A stretch of 64,000 bases of DNA from Fistulifera solaris (taxonomy: Eukaryota; Bacillariophyta; Bacillariophyceae; Naviculales; Stauroneidaceae), in NCBI GenBank assembly GCA_030295235.1, contig AP026164.1, forward strand, positions 1,922,001 through 1,986,000, in the 5' to 3' direction. Each line of letters starts with the position of its first letter. Position 1 is the stretch's first letter. Made by a program: the position numbers and the translations under genes. Shown in pieces: positions 38,301-48,557 of this stretch. The notes beneath the pieces were generated by a model. The model saw only the letters and a list, made by a program, of their open reading frames with translations. It was not told the origin of the DNA and made no database searches.

Positions 38301-41300
38301 TCACCCAGCTCAACACCTAGTCAGGAGCCAAGCTCTGAGCCTAGTTCTGCTCCAAGTGTTTCACCTAGCGCGGCACCCTCTTCGGTACCATCGGTCACAC
38401 CGAGCGTTGAGCCGAGTTCGAGTCCTAGCTCTGCTCCTAGCTCCAGTCCAAGTGAAACACCAAGCTCCGGCCCAAGCTCCTCACCAAGTTCCACACCGAG
38501 CTCAAGTCCAAGCGGAACCCCAAGCTCTTCGCCCAGCTCTACTCCCTCTTCGAGCCCAAGCTCTACGCCGAGCTCGATGCCTAGCTCTACTCCAAGCAGT
38601 TCACCGAGCGCGGCACCGAGCTCTTCGCCGAGTTCCAGCCCAAGTTCGACACCCAGCTCCAGCCCGAGTTCCAGTCCTAGTTCGGCTCCCAGCTCTGAGC
38701 CAAGCTCGAGTCCGAGTGTAACTCCTTCTTCGACTCCTAGTGGCGAGCCTTCATCTGCACCTAGCGTTGAGCCGAGTGGCGCTCCGAGTGTGACACCAAG
38801 CGCTTCTCCTTCTTCGACTCCTTCGTCGACTCCAAGTGTCAGCCCGTCGTCTGTACCCAGTGCTTCTCCTTCAACTACTCCAAGTGGAAGTCCAAGCATT
38901 GCGCCGTCGGCTACACCGAGTCAGGAACCCAGCTCTTCGCCGAGTGCTACACCATCTGTGTCTCCTAGCGCGGGTCCGTCGTCGAGTCCTAGTGTCAGTC
39001 CGTCTGCTGCGCCAAGCGTTTCTCCGAGTGCCGGACCCACTCCGGAAGGCGAGAAGGCTCCGAGTGAAGTGCCCAGTTCTTCTCCCACGGATAGTCCTGC
39101 ACCAAGTGGAGCTCCGAGCGAAGCACCAAGCAGTGCCCCTAGCGAGTCCCCTAGTGTAGCACCAAGCGAATCACCAAGCGAGGTGCCGAGCTCGATGCCT
39201 AGCAGTTCGCCGAGCAGCTCGCCTAGTGAATCACCGAGTGTATCGCCAAGTATTGCCCCGAGCACGGAGCCTAGTTCTGTCCCAAGCACTGAGCCAAGTG
39301 CACAACCAAGTTCTGCTCCATCCTTGACCCCAAGTTCTTCACCAAGCGCAACTCCTAGCGCGACACCAAGCTCTTCGCCGAGCTCATCACCAAGCTCTGC
39401 TCCTAGTTCAACGCCCAGCTCTGCTCCGTCCTCTAGCCCAAGTTCTTCCCCTTCTTCGAGCCCCAGTTCGGCTCCTAGTGCCAAACCCAGTTCTACTCCA
39501 AGCACTTCCCCGAGTGAAACTCCTAGTTTAGCTCCTAGTTCCAGTCCAAGTTCGGCACCCAGCTCCAGCCCGAGTTCCAGTCCTAGCGCTTCTCCTTCGT
39601 CGGCTCCTAGTGGCGAGCCTTCATCTGCACCCAGCGTTGAGCCGAGCAGCACGCCGAGTGTGACACCAAGCGCTTCTCCTTCTTCGACTCCTTCGTCAAC
39701 TCCAAGTGTCAGCCCGTCGTCTGAACCCAGTGCTTCTCCTTCAACTACTCCAAGTGGAAGTCCAAGCATTGCGCCGTCGGCTACACCGAGTCAGGACCCC
39801 AGCTCTTCGCCGAGTGCTACACCATCTGTGTCTCCTAGCGCGGGTCCGTCGTCGAGTCCTAGTGTCAGTCCGTCTGCTGCGCCAAGCGTTTCTCCGAGTG
39901 CCGGACCCACTCCGGAAGGCGAGAAGGCTCCGAGTGAAGTGCCCAGTTCTTCTCCCACGGATAGTCCTGCACCAAGTGGAGCTCCAAGCTCTTCCCCAAG
40001 TGTTGGACCAAGCGCGTCTCCTAGTTCTGTCCCGAGTCTGATGCCGAGCGCAACACCAAGCGGTTCTCCGAGTGGATCACCCAGCTCTGCCCCGAGTCAA
40101 GAACCTAGCTCTGAGCCTAGTTCTGCTCCAAGTGTTTCACCTAGCGCGGCACCCTCTTCGGTACCATCGGTCACACCGAGCGTTGAGCCGAGTTCGAGTC
40201 CTAGCTCTGCTCCTAGCTCCAGTCCAAGTGAAACACCAAGCTCCGGCCCAAGCTCCTCCCCGAGTGAAACACCTAGTTTAGCTCCTAGTTCCAGTCCAAG
40301 TTCGGCACCCAGCTCCAGCCCGAGTTCCAGTCCTAGCGCTTCTCCTTCGTCGGCTCCTAGTGGCGAGCCTTCATCTGCACCCAGCGTTGAGCCGAGTGGC
40401 GCTCCGAGTGTGACACCAAGCGCTTCTCCTTCTTCGACTCCTTCGTCGACTCCAAGTGTAAGCCCGTCGTCTGTACCCAGTGCTTCTCCTTCAACTACTC
40501 CAAGTGGAAGTCCAAGCATTGCGCCGTCGGCTACACCGAGTCAGGAACCCAGCTCGTCGCCGAGTGCTACACCATCTGTGTCTCCTAGCGCGGGTCCGTC
40601 GTCGAGTCCTAGTGTCAGTCCGTCTGCTGTGCCAAGCGTTTCTCCGAGTGCCGGACCCACTCCGGAAGGCGAGAAGGCTCCGAGTGAAGTGCCCAGTTCT
40701 TCTCCCACGGATAGTCCTGCACCGAGTGGAGCTCCGAGCGAGTCTCCCAGTGAAGGTCCTAGCTCTTCACCAAGCATTAGCCCCAGCGTTGAGCCAAGCT
40801 CATCTCCAAGTCTTTCACCAAGCGGGGCCCCCAGCTCTGCCCCGAGTCAAGAACCTAGCTCGGAACCCAGTTCCGCTCCTAGTTTGACTCCAAGTTCCGT
40901 TCCAAGCTCGACTCCTAGTGTAACGCCAAGCTCCATGCCAAGCGTGTCACCTAGTGCAGCACCGAGTGCAGTGCCTAGCTCTTCGCCCAGCTCTGCTCCC
41001 AGTTCCACACCAAGCGTAGCACCGAGTGGCTCGCCTTCTTCGGTACCCAGCACCAAGCCCTCATCTTCGCCCAGTTTGGAACCTAGCAGCGTACCAAGTG
41101 TGACACCAAGTGCTACACCTTCGTCGGTACCTTCGGCGATCCCCAGCTCAGTTCCTTCTTCAGTTCCAAGCATTTCGCCTTCCTCTGAACCAAGTGTAGA
41201 ACCCAGCGTTGCGCCGTCGTCTACACCCAGTCAGGAACCCAGCTCGTCACCAAGTGCTACCCCATCAGTTGCTCCTAGCGCCAGACCTTCCTCCAGCCCT

Positions 41301-44300
41301 AGTGTCAGTCCGTCTGCTGCTCCAAGCGTTTCTCCAAGTGCCGGACCGACCCCGGAAGGCGAGAAGGCTCCGAGTGAAGTGCCCAGTTCTTCTCCCACGG
41401 ATAGTCCTGCACCGAGTGGAGCTCCGAGCGAGTCTCCCAGTGAAGGTCCTAGCTCCTCACCCAGTTCCGGTCCTAGTTCAATGCCAAGCACGTCGCCTAG
41501 CATTTCGCCAAGTGGAGCCCCCAGCTCTGCCCCGAGTCAAGAACCTAGCTCGGAACCCACTACTTCGCCCAGCGTAGCCCCTACTGCTTCACCATCTGCC
41601 GTGCCATCATTGGCACCAACTCGTGAGCCAAGTTCTTCTCCAACGTCTTCACCAACCTCGTCTCCAAGTTCTTCTCCCAGTGACACGCCATCAACTGTCC
41701 CTAGCAGTGCACCGTCTGCTGTCCCAACATTTTCACCGACGAACAAGCCATCTTCACAGCCATCCGATGAACCTAGCTCGACACCAACGAATGCGCCAAC
41801 AAGCTCGCCTACAGCAGCTCCGTCAATGGACAGTGATGCGCCAAGTGAAGCACCGAGTGAATCGCCTAGTGAAGCTCCAAGTTCTGCTCCTAGCGACTTT
41901 GACGAAGACGCCACTAACTTCCCAACGGAGCTTCCCACAGCAGCTTCGTCAATTGACAGTGATGCGTCAAGTGAAGCACCGAGTGAATCGCCTAGTGAAG
42001 CTCCAAGTTCTGCTCCAAGCGAATTTGACGAAGACGCCACTAACTTCCCAACGGAGCTTCCCAGCGAAGCGCCAGTTCTGTCGTTCGAATCCGGTGGACT
42101 GTCTGGTAACCAAGGAGCTCCATCTGCTGAGCCGTCCTCGTCTCCAATCGCAATTCCCTGGACAGCAGCTGAACCTATTTGCGAAATGAAACCAAAGCTC
42201 GAAGACAGTTCGTTAGGACTTGACGGGCCCGGCCACCCAGACGATGACGCCGTGCCGGCACGTGTGGTTTCCATGAGTTCCACCGCGGCTCAAGTTCGTT
42301 TCGCCATTGACAATGTCTGGAAAGCCACAGCAGGCAACATTGACAGTATCCGCGTGTTGTACTCGTCCACGGACCAAGGAATGCTTTGCTCGAAATTTTC
42401 AGATATTCAGAGCTCTACTCCTGAGATGGAGGCCATGTGTATCGACGGCAAAGCTGAGGTTGCTGTCTTCGTGAGCGATTCCTCATTTGCTGGAGTTCAG
42501 GATGTTTCCAGCCTCGTGCCAAATGCATGCATCGATACCGATGGGGGAGTAGAGGGAATGAGTGGAAATACCGTCATGTTCGTATTCTACGTACCGTGTG
42601 ATGCTAATGATGAATCGTGGTGTGTACCAGGCACGATGTGCCCGGATTCCCAAGCTCCCTCTACCGGCCCATCCCCGATTCCCTCTGCTGCGCCTTCCCC
42701 GTCGCCGTCCGCAGGCCCAACGTGGACCGCTGCTGAGTCGATTTGCGTCATGCAGGCCAAGATGGATGAAAGCTCATTGAGTCCCGACGGTCCGGGCCAC
42801 CCTGAAGACAACGCTGTCCCAGCCCGAGTGATTAGCATGAGTTCAGCTGCAGATGAAGTGAAGTTTGCAATCGATAATGTGTGGGGAAGCTCCTCAATTG
42901 ACAAAGTCCGCGTCGTGTACGAATCCACAAGCCAGGGAATGGTTTGCTCAAGGTACTCGAACGTCGAAAACTCGACTCCTGAGATTTCGGCCAAGTGCAC
43001 GAATGGAATTGCGGAAGTTGCTGCTTTTGTCAGTGATTCTTCTTTCGCTGGTGTACAGGACGTATCCAGTCTCTTGCCAAGTGGTTGTTCTAAGATCGTC
43101 GCCGACGGTGACGTTAATGACTGGGATTTGGATGGAAGTCATTCGGCTCCTATCTACAACAGTGGCAACCCGGACCCGTCCTTTAGCGGCTTCCTTGAAG
43201 CTGGTAAGGCTTACACCGAGTACGACTGTCATACTCAAACTCTTTGCGTGTTGGTGATGGTCAAGGATGGCCTTGTCATTGATAGATCCATGGACAACAT
43301 CTGGATCAAGGATTACAAATCAGGTCTGACAGGAAATAAATACCCAACCAAAGGTGGAGGAATCCAATTCGTGGAAAACGCCAACGGCGCAGCCGTTGGT
43401 TGGGAAGGCTTGTTTCGATGTATCAGGTGTCTCCTCTGGTGGATTGCGTGACTCAATCGAGATCCACACGAACTCGCAGGGAAACACACTTTCCACGGGC
43501 AAGCAAGGAAAAGCTCCACTTATATCTATTGATCTTCAGTGTGCGAGCCAATCAAGTCAGAATATGGTCATGTTTGTGTTCAAGGTTCCTTGCGATCAAG
43601 ATGATACGTCTTGGTGTGTCCCTGGCACATTGTGCCCCGATTCAAGTGTCGCCGGTGCTATTGGCACTGGCTCTGCTTCTTTGGTTGCTTCCACGGAATC
43701 TACTGCCTGCAAACAGGAAGCTCGACTTGACAGTGATTCATCTGAAGATGGAAAGGCGGGTATGTACAGAACAAACCCCATTGTCATCACTGAACAACAA
43801 GGCACAAGCGTTTCTTTCCAAGTTGACCAAACCTGGGATATCTCGGAAGGAGATTCGCTAGATTCGTTAGAAGTATACTACGAAACGATTGGTGAAACAA
43901 TGGAGTGTGTTCAAAGTTCTTCATCCTCTGTACCCACTTTTACGGCCAAATGTTCTAGCGATGTTGCTGAGGTCGCTCTTTTGTTCGCGACAGCTCTTTC
44001 AAGGGTCTCTCCGACGTTTCTTCTACAGTTCCCACAGCATGCTCAGGTGCCTTGAGCCCCGGTGCAACAACAGGAGATCTCGTTATGTTCTTCTTCACTA
44101 TCCCTTGCAATCCAACTGATACAAGCTTCTGCAACGCAGCCGTTGAATCAATTAACGAAGTAACTACCCTTCAAGCCCAAGACGACAAAGAAGATGAAAT
44201 CGCTATCACAACGAATGAAATCACTTGTGGATCGATTCACGAAGAATCTTTCGAGAAGCCAGGTGATGCGTTGTCCTGGGAGGGTGGTTTTGATTCTAAT

Positions 44301-44990
44301 ACGGACATCTTCGGTAACTTCCTTGGTCGTTTTGGAAGCATGAATCCGGAAGCGCAGAAAGTATTCCAGATGCCGGCAGGTGCCAGCTCAGCGACAATCA
44401 GCTTCAAGCTTTACGATATCAATGGCGGCACAGCTGGTGACAACCTTCAATTAGGATTCCAGAATTCATGGGTCGACATCGATCTCAGCAGTGCAGACGA
44501 GCAATATCACCAAGATGAATCAGTTACCCTCAGGGACCGCAGTTACGATAGAGTTGCTTTTGTTGTTACGCCCATTGAAAACGTCTACGTAATCGAGATC
44601 GAGATTCCGAAGCGTTGGTGGGCGACCAATGATAACAAGCTACCCTTCGGATTCAGAGTGAAGTCTTCAAACGATATCAATGACGATAGCTATGGTATCG
44701 ATGACTTCACCGTACAGGTTGACTGCGGCAGTCAAAGACGCGCGATGGATGGTTCTGAACAGCCCCCTGTTTCTGAACCAAGCGAAGAGGGCGAAGACGG
44801 CTCGTACTATTGCAAAGCCTCGGATTACCCGTGCGGTGACGGCATGGACATGGTTCATGTTTGTCATTACTCAACTCGCTTGGGATATCAGACATTCTGT
44901 ATTCCTGAGGAAGATTCTGAAGTGCTTCGCTTCTACGGAAATGATTACTGTGGACCATGCGCAGGCGGTTTCAAAGGGTCTATGGACTAA
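23323..44990 (+). CDS. giant secreted Pro/Ser-repeat modular protein (matrix or adhesion type)
   Basis: Read as one gene of about 7,222 residues. The signal peptide is MKVFKANISILLIALVPIVA. Then come a Lys/Glu-rich segment, fifteen 24-residue GGAK-LPTF-SEPSASPSG repeats (24.2-25.25 kb), Cys/Trp module 1 (25.3-25.7 kb), PSxP tetrapeptides (25.7-30.4 kb), module 2 (30.4-30.9 kb), tetrapeptides, an unrelated beta-type module (32.7-33.25 kb), tetrapeptides (33.3-42.1 kb), modules 3-5 (42.2-44.1 kb) and a Cys-rich C-terminus. There is no transmembrane segment, so secretion is likely. The frame changes five times, each by one base: C run 28253-28255, C/G runs 30793-30801, an extra base near 31559, G pair 43407-43408 and T run 43979-43982. 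Sister copies or module homology show the expected frame at each, and the corrected length is a multiple of three. The family is not recognised. O-glycosylated wall or adhesive roles are known for other Pro/Ser-rich algal proteins. Confidence 0.8.
24169..25251 (+). repeat. 15 tandem 72-bp (24-residue) lysine-bearing repeats
   Basis: Consensus residues are GGAKLPTF, a variable triplet, then EPSASPSG and a charged tetrad. Early copies end QVQEK and later ones KEKEE. Successive subgroups (FTVSEP, FVASEP, FAATEP) are nearly identical internally, which is a sign of stepwise local duplication. Each unit carries at least one Lys in a GGAK context and ends in charged residues, unlike the tetrapeptide region that follows. 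Confidence 0.9.
25290..25690 (+). other. Cys/Trp module, copy 1 (divergent)
   Basis: About 130 residues within the giant protein. It begins at CEDRVAGPL, with SVSFTVNQQFTE, a YVGVDGFPVCD segment, ASINIYVHDESLSGAAFVPSEC and a closing YTIQLPCDC. The order of Cys, beta-strand and PCD elements matches the later copies at 30.4, 42.2, 42.7 and 43.7 kb. Confidence 0.7.
27481..32216 (+). repeat. higher-order repeat A, about 894 bp units
   Basis: The same sequence recurs with a shared anchor (GCGGTGCCATCTTCGGTTCC) at 27511, 28404, 29322, 30216 and 31683. The first three spacings are 893, 918 and 894 bp. The 893 reflects a single missing C, and the 918 is two extra tetrapeptides. Copies are almost identical at the base level over hundreds of bases. 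The fourth is cut short by module 2, and the fifth is a partial copy beyond it. Confidence 0.88.
30440..30890 (+). other. Cys/Trp module, copy 2
   Basis: It runs from CVQEARLDSN through GSTVSFVVNQNWG, GMICSENWG, ARCVDGVTEIAVFVSDNSFS and MFVFTLPCD to VVLCPDS. A one-base slip at 30793-30801 lies inside the module, between the LPEICN and MFVFTLPCD strands. It interrupts the otherwise continuous PSxP region. Confidence 0.75.
32700..33250 (+). other. distinct beta-type module inside the giant protein
   Basis: About 185 residues starting KICEEYERITF. Landmarks are GDFGNVLIVQHQNPKGPKNW, GGVIVFDFALAPRGEIEDIG, KIRVTDAKGLTTDF and a closing ALGICYDLD. The GNVLI.Q plus GG.I.FDF pattern is like beta-sandwich modules I associate with secreted diatom and bacterial proteins, but I cannot name a family with confidence. 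It occurs once. Confidence 0.6.
33380..41420 (+). repeat. higher-order repeat B, 690-978 bp units of PSxP tetrapeptides
   Basis: Units are delimited by the block EGEKAPSEVPSSSPTDSPAP. Its GCGAGAAG anchor occurs at 33397, 34303, 35281, 36259, 37201, 38143, 39049, 39919, 40669 and 41359. Spacings are 906, 978, 978, 942, 942, 906, 870, 750 and 690 bp. The central 978-bp units are nearly identical in sequence. Two variant cassettes alternate downstream: SEAPSSAPSESPS and SVGPSASPSSVPS types. Confidence 0.9.
42165..44130 (+). other. three tandem Cys/Trp modules (copies 3-5), copy 4 with a nested domain
   Basis: Copies 3 and 4 share long stretches (GPGHPDDNAVPARV-like, VRFAIDNVW, SDSSFAGVQDVSSL). 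Copy 3 ends VPGTMCPDS. Copy 4 runs to LLPSGC, then about 145 residues are inserted (starting ADGDVNDWDLDGSHSAP, ending ISIDLQCASQ) before its last strand, MFVFKVPCDQDD, resumes. Copy 5 runs from CKQEARLDSDS to PCNPTDTSFC. A short Pro/Ser linker separates copies 3 and 4. Confidence 0.75.
44200..44990 (+). other. C-terminal domains of the giant protein
   Basis: A module starting EITCGSIHEESFEKPGD contains GRFG, SATISFKLYDINGG, WVDIDL and GIDDFTVQVDC. A Cys-rich end follows (YYCKASDYPCGDG, MVHVCHYSTRLGYQTFCIP, YGNDYCGPCAGG). The many paired Cys and the lack of a hydrophobic tail fit an extracellular terminus. Both parts look conserved rather than repetitive. Confidence 0.65.
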
Positions 44991-45193
44991 CTGTCGATGC
45001 TAGTAGATTGTATAAAAGTAACAAAGTAAATTCATTCGTTACTAATTCAAAATATCTCTAAAGTATCGTCTGGGTCTAAACTAAGATTATCCCATAACAT
45101 CAAGGGAGGCGTGGCTTGAAAAAATGACCAGAAGCTATAAGCGATAACGTAGTCTATTTACAATAGAACATAAATTTGTTCTCGTTAACAAAA

Positions 45194-48100
45194 TTATTTA
45201 TGCAAGGCTGTTCCAGAATTCAAAGGTAATCCGTATTTGCCAGATTGGCCGAACGGATCACTAGCCTGACGAAACTCCCCAGGTACAGTTGGTCCCCTAA
45301 GTCGACCGTCACTGGATGGATCGTTGGTTTCAAGTAGGACTATCGGCTCTCTGTTATCGACTGAATCATTTTTTTTCGAAACGTCATGTTGCCCGATACT
45401 TGACCCCATCATACCAGACATATCGGATATTGTCTTTTTCCTTGATCTGCGACCCCGCCCTCCACGACGATTAGCTTTTTCAACAAGAGCTTGCTGCTGT
45501 GCTTGGTTTTCCAGTAGCAGAGTACGAATGGCTTCTGATGACACCTGCTTCTTGTGTCCATGTCTCATCACTAGACCAGCTTGAATCATAACATGCCCAT
45601 GCTCGTTATTCCCTTCAGCTTCTCGCTGGGCAAGAATTAAGTCCCGTGCGTGGGCAGTTTGCTGCTCCTCGAAACGCTTGGATGCCTCAAGGACAGCAAG
45701 GCGCATTTGACGATGAGCCCTATACAATTGCCTATTGACAACAAGAGCCGACTTCGTGCTATCGTGGAGAACTGCTTCGATATCTGTTCTCTGCTGCCGA
45801 GTCTCAGGAAGCACCATGTCACGTACTACATCAGCGACTTCATGCAAGTCGGCACATTCCTTTTCTTCCACCTTAGTGTCTTTGTCATCAACAGATCTTG
45901 AACGACGACGCGTGTAGGGAGACGGACGGATAGAAAGGCCAGGAAGAAGAAGATTTGGTGATATTTTGTCTTCGGAGTCCAAATTCGACGTTCGCCGGGC
46001 TCCCAGCGGCGTACAGTAATCTTGAGCTCCTCTCTGTGGAGATGCCGGAGGTGTGAGAGAAGCTGCACACCCAGGAACGCCAGGTCCAGAAGATAATATG
46101 TCATGATCATCGTCGTCCATTGTTAATGGGCTATCATGATCCGAAAAGTCAAGTTCCAAGCCTTGAAGGTGCTTCGATTGCTCAGAAAGTATTCCTGACT
46201 TGGAAGCCTGCATTGGCAAAAAACTTGAGCCTATATTTTTCGCATCTTGAACAGTTGAGGCTTCCATCACAGTACCGCGGCCAATACCTTCGGCTGGATA
46301 TCTCTCCAGAGAGAGAGCGTTAACTAGTAATTCATTAGGATGATCCATGACGTCGTTTTCGCTGACAACGTTGAGTTGTGATTTGTTCAATAGAAAATTC
46401 ACCCCTGAACCGTTATCGTCTGTGACGGCAGGGTTTTCCTTAGATTGACCCTTCATCAACAAAAGGAAATCATCATAGGTTACGCGCGCGTGTTGGCACT
46501 TCACGGCCTTCATACTGTCCCCCCACATCTCTCGCATGGCCTCCTCACTTTGAAGCGCGTCACTACCCATCACATCCATTATGTCATCCAAAGTGATATA
46601 CTACAAAAAATGCAAGGAATCAGTAGAGAATGCGGCCAATCCAATTTGAAAATGCACACTTACTCCTTTGTGATCAGAATCTAAGCGATCGAAAGCAAGG
46701 CGGAGATTTCGGTCATCAACGCTACACTGTGAAAGCCCAGCAGCAATGAATTCATGCCAGTGAATTCGAGTCTCCGATTTTCGAACCCGCATGGCGTTGA
46801 AAATATCTTCAACTTCTTCCTCCGTGAGAGCACCAAGCGAGCCTGCTCCAGCATTCGTCATTAGTACCTGTTTGAGTGCAGATAAGGATATTTCTCCGGA
46901 ACCGTCCGTGTCCATCTTCTCAAATTCGCGGCGAAGATCTTTGATCTGATCTGGTAGCAAAGTAAATGATAGAACCTCACAAAGTAATTTTCGCATATCA
47001 GAGTACTCTTTAAAATTCACCAGAGCTTTTACAACATTCGGGTTCAGAGCGTGATCATCTCCCGTTCGTGATCGGCTAGCCCATTCCTGTAACCACGGAT
47101 GTTTCTGCGCTGACCGAGCTGTTGGCCGCTTCTGTGGATCAGTAACAAGCAATTCACGAATGAAATCTCGCGCTGATTTACTAACTTGAGCCCAAATGTC
47201 TGGAGGCGAAAACTGATAAGACCCACTGAGAATATTGGCGCGAACTGTCATCAAGGGTTCCGGGCCACCACATCCACCAAACGGAGGTTCTCCCGAGAGC
47301 AACAAAAATGCAATAACACCAATGGCCCAAATATCGCATCTTTCATCGTAGCGACCTCGGATAACTTCAGGTGCCACTGTATAAGGAGTACCGACAGCTT
47401 CATGCTGCTCTTCGCCAAAGTGAAAGTGCTTGGATAGACCGAAATCAATCATCTTCAACTCAGAGTCGGTGGCATCTGTACTGGAGAACAAAAAGTTCTC
47501 AAGTTTCAAATCGCGATGAATTATGCCGCGCGAATGTAAATAGCGCACTGCAGAAAGCATCTGCTTGACCAAACGCGCACACTCAGCTTCCGTATAGTGA
47601 TAATCAGGCTGCTCATCGAGCCGATCAAAAGTTCGCCTCCTAAGCATAGCTCTTGAACCAAATATATTTCCGAGTGGCTTTCGTATACTTCCTCCAATCG
47701 CACAATATTTGGGTGATCCAACTGGAAAAAGAAACGGCTGAGGTACCGCATCAACGCAGTCAGATTGACCTTACCGTCCTTATTGACGTACCTGACACAT
47801 GATAAATATCTCTTCACGCAGCTGTCTCAATCCTTCTGCCGTTTCGACTAGAGCTAAGTCCAAGACCTTCACAGCATATTTCAATCCGGTTTTCTTGTGA
47901 GTGACAAGACGCACCAACCCCGATATACCCGAGCCTAACACCGGTCCATTGTGAATGCCGTCGTATACCTCTTCAATGGGCTTCCCGAAGGGCACCTCAA
48001 TGTGTACAACATTTTGACGGAGATCACCCACTTCTCGACGATCTTCAATCATCGTGTCCAAACCGATGGCTGATGTGCTGTGTGAAAGTGCCTTGGGGTT

Positions 48101-48557
48101 GGAGAGCTGTCGACGATGGCGTTCTTTATTACCACCTGACTTGCCAGATTGCGTAGACGAATCATCGTCACTACTGTGTAATTCCGGAGTAGAAGCACCA
48201 GAAGCATACGAAGCAAAGCGTCCGCGCATGTTATCATCGTTCGAAACGCTTTCCGATTGAGTATTCGTGCCCGGAATGAGCGGCGGTCTTGCACCCGGTA
48301 GTTTTTTCGGGTGCAGCTCCCTTGTCCGGCTGCTGCTTGCTTAGTTCTAAGACCTTTTTAACGTTTGAGGGAACAATTTTGCTAGTTTCTGGACGAGTCG
48401 AAACCACAGACTTGGGAGAACCTTGTAGGACAATAAACGAAATAGTTAAGGTCTAAGGCCGTTCGCATTCTGGACGGAAAAACCAAACGTACAAAATTGA
48501 CCTACCATTCGATGCCGACGACACAGCCGCAGCTTCGCTACTTTGACAGCCTCCCAT
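45194..48557 (-). CDS. calcium-dependent protein kinase (CDPK)
   Basis: Four exons: 48557-48506, 48421-47792, 47721-46664 and 46600-45194. The GT-AG introns are 84, 70 and 63 bp. The product is about 1,048 residues. MGGCQSS is a likely myristoylation and palmitoylation start. The kinase domain has [39 protein letters not shown] and [22 protein letters not shown]-hand region: EF1 [13 protein letters not shown] and EF3 DSDHKGYITLDDI look functional (EF3 spans the last intron), while EF2 and EF4 are degenerate. A tail of over 400 low-complexity residues follows and includes a basic patch near [13 protein letters not shown]; typical CDPKs end soon after EF4. Single-base slips at the T run 48302-48307 (one too many) and the A run 47637-47640 (one too few, giving GGELFDRLDEQ) are probably sequence errors. 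Confidence 0.88.

Noticed and set aside
28232-43000. Long minus-strand ORFs rich in Gly, Leu and Glu opposite the giant gene
   Set aside because: They are the reverse complement of the Pro/Ser array. They follow its repeat boundaries exactly and have no independent coding character.
24263-43450. Plus-strand Arg/Leu-rich ORFs overlapping the giant gene
   Set aside because: They are alternative frames of the same repeats. Repetition keeps them open and they carry no signal or domain.
23323-44990. CRISPR-like or satellite array
   Set aside because: The repeats are coding, vary in steps of whole tetrapeptides and have no spacer pattern; the host is a eukaryote.
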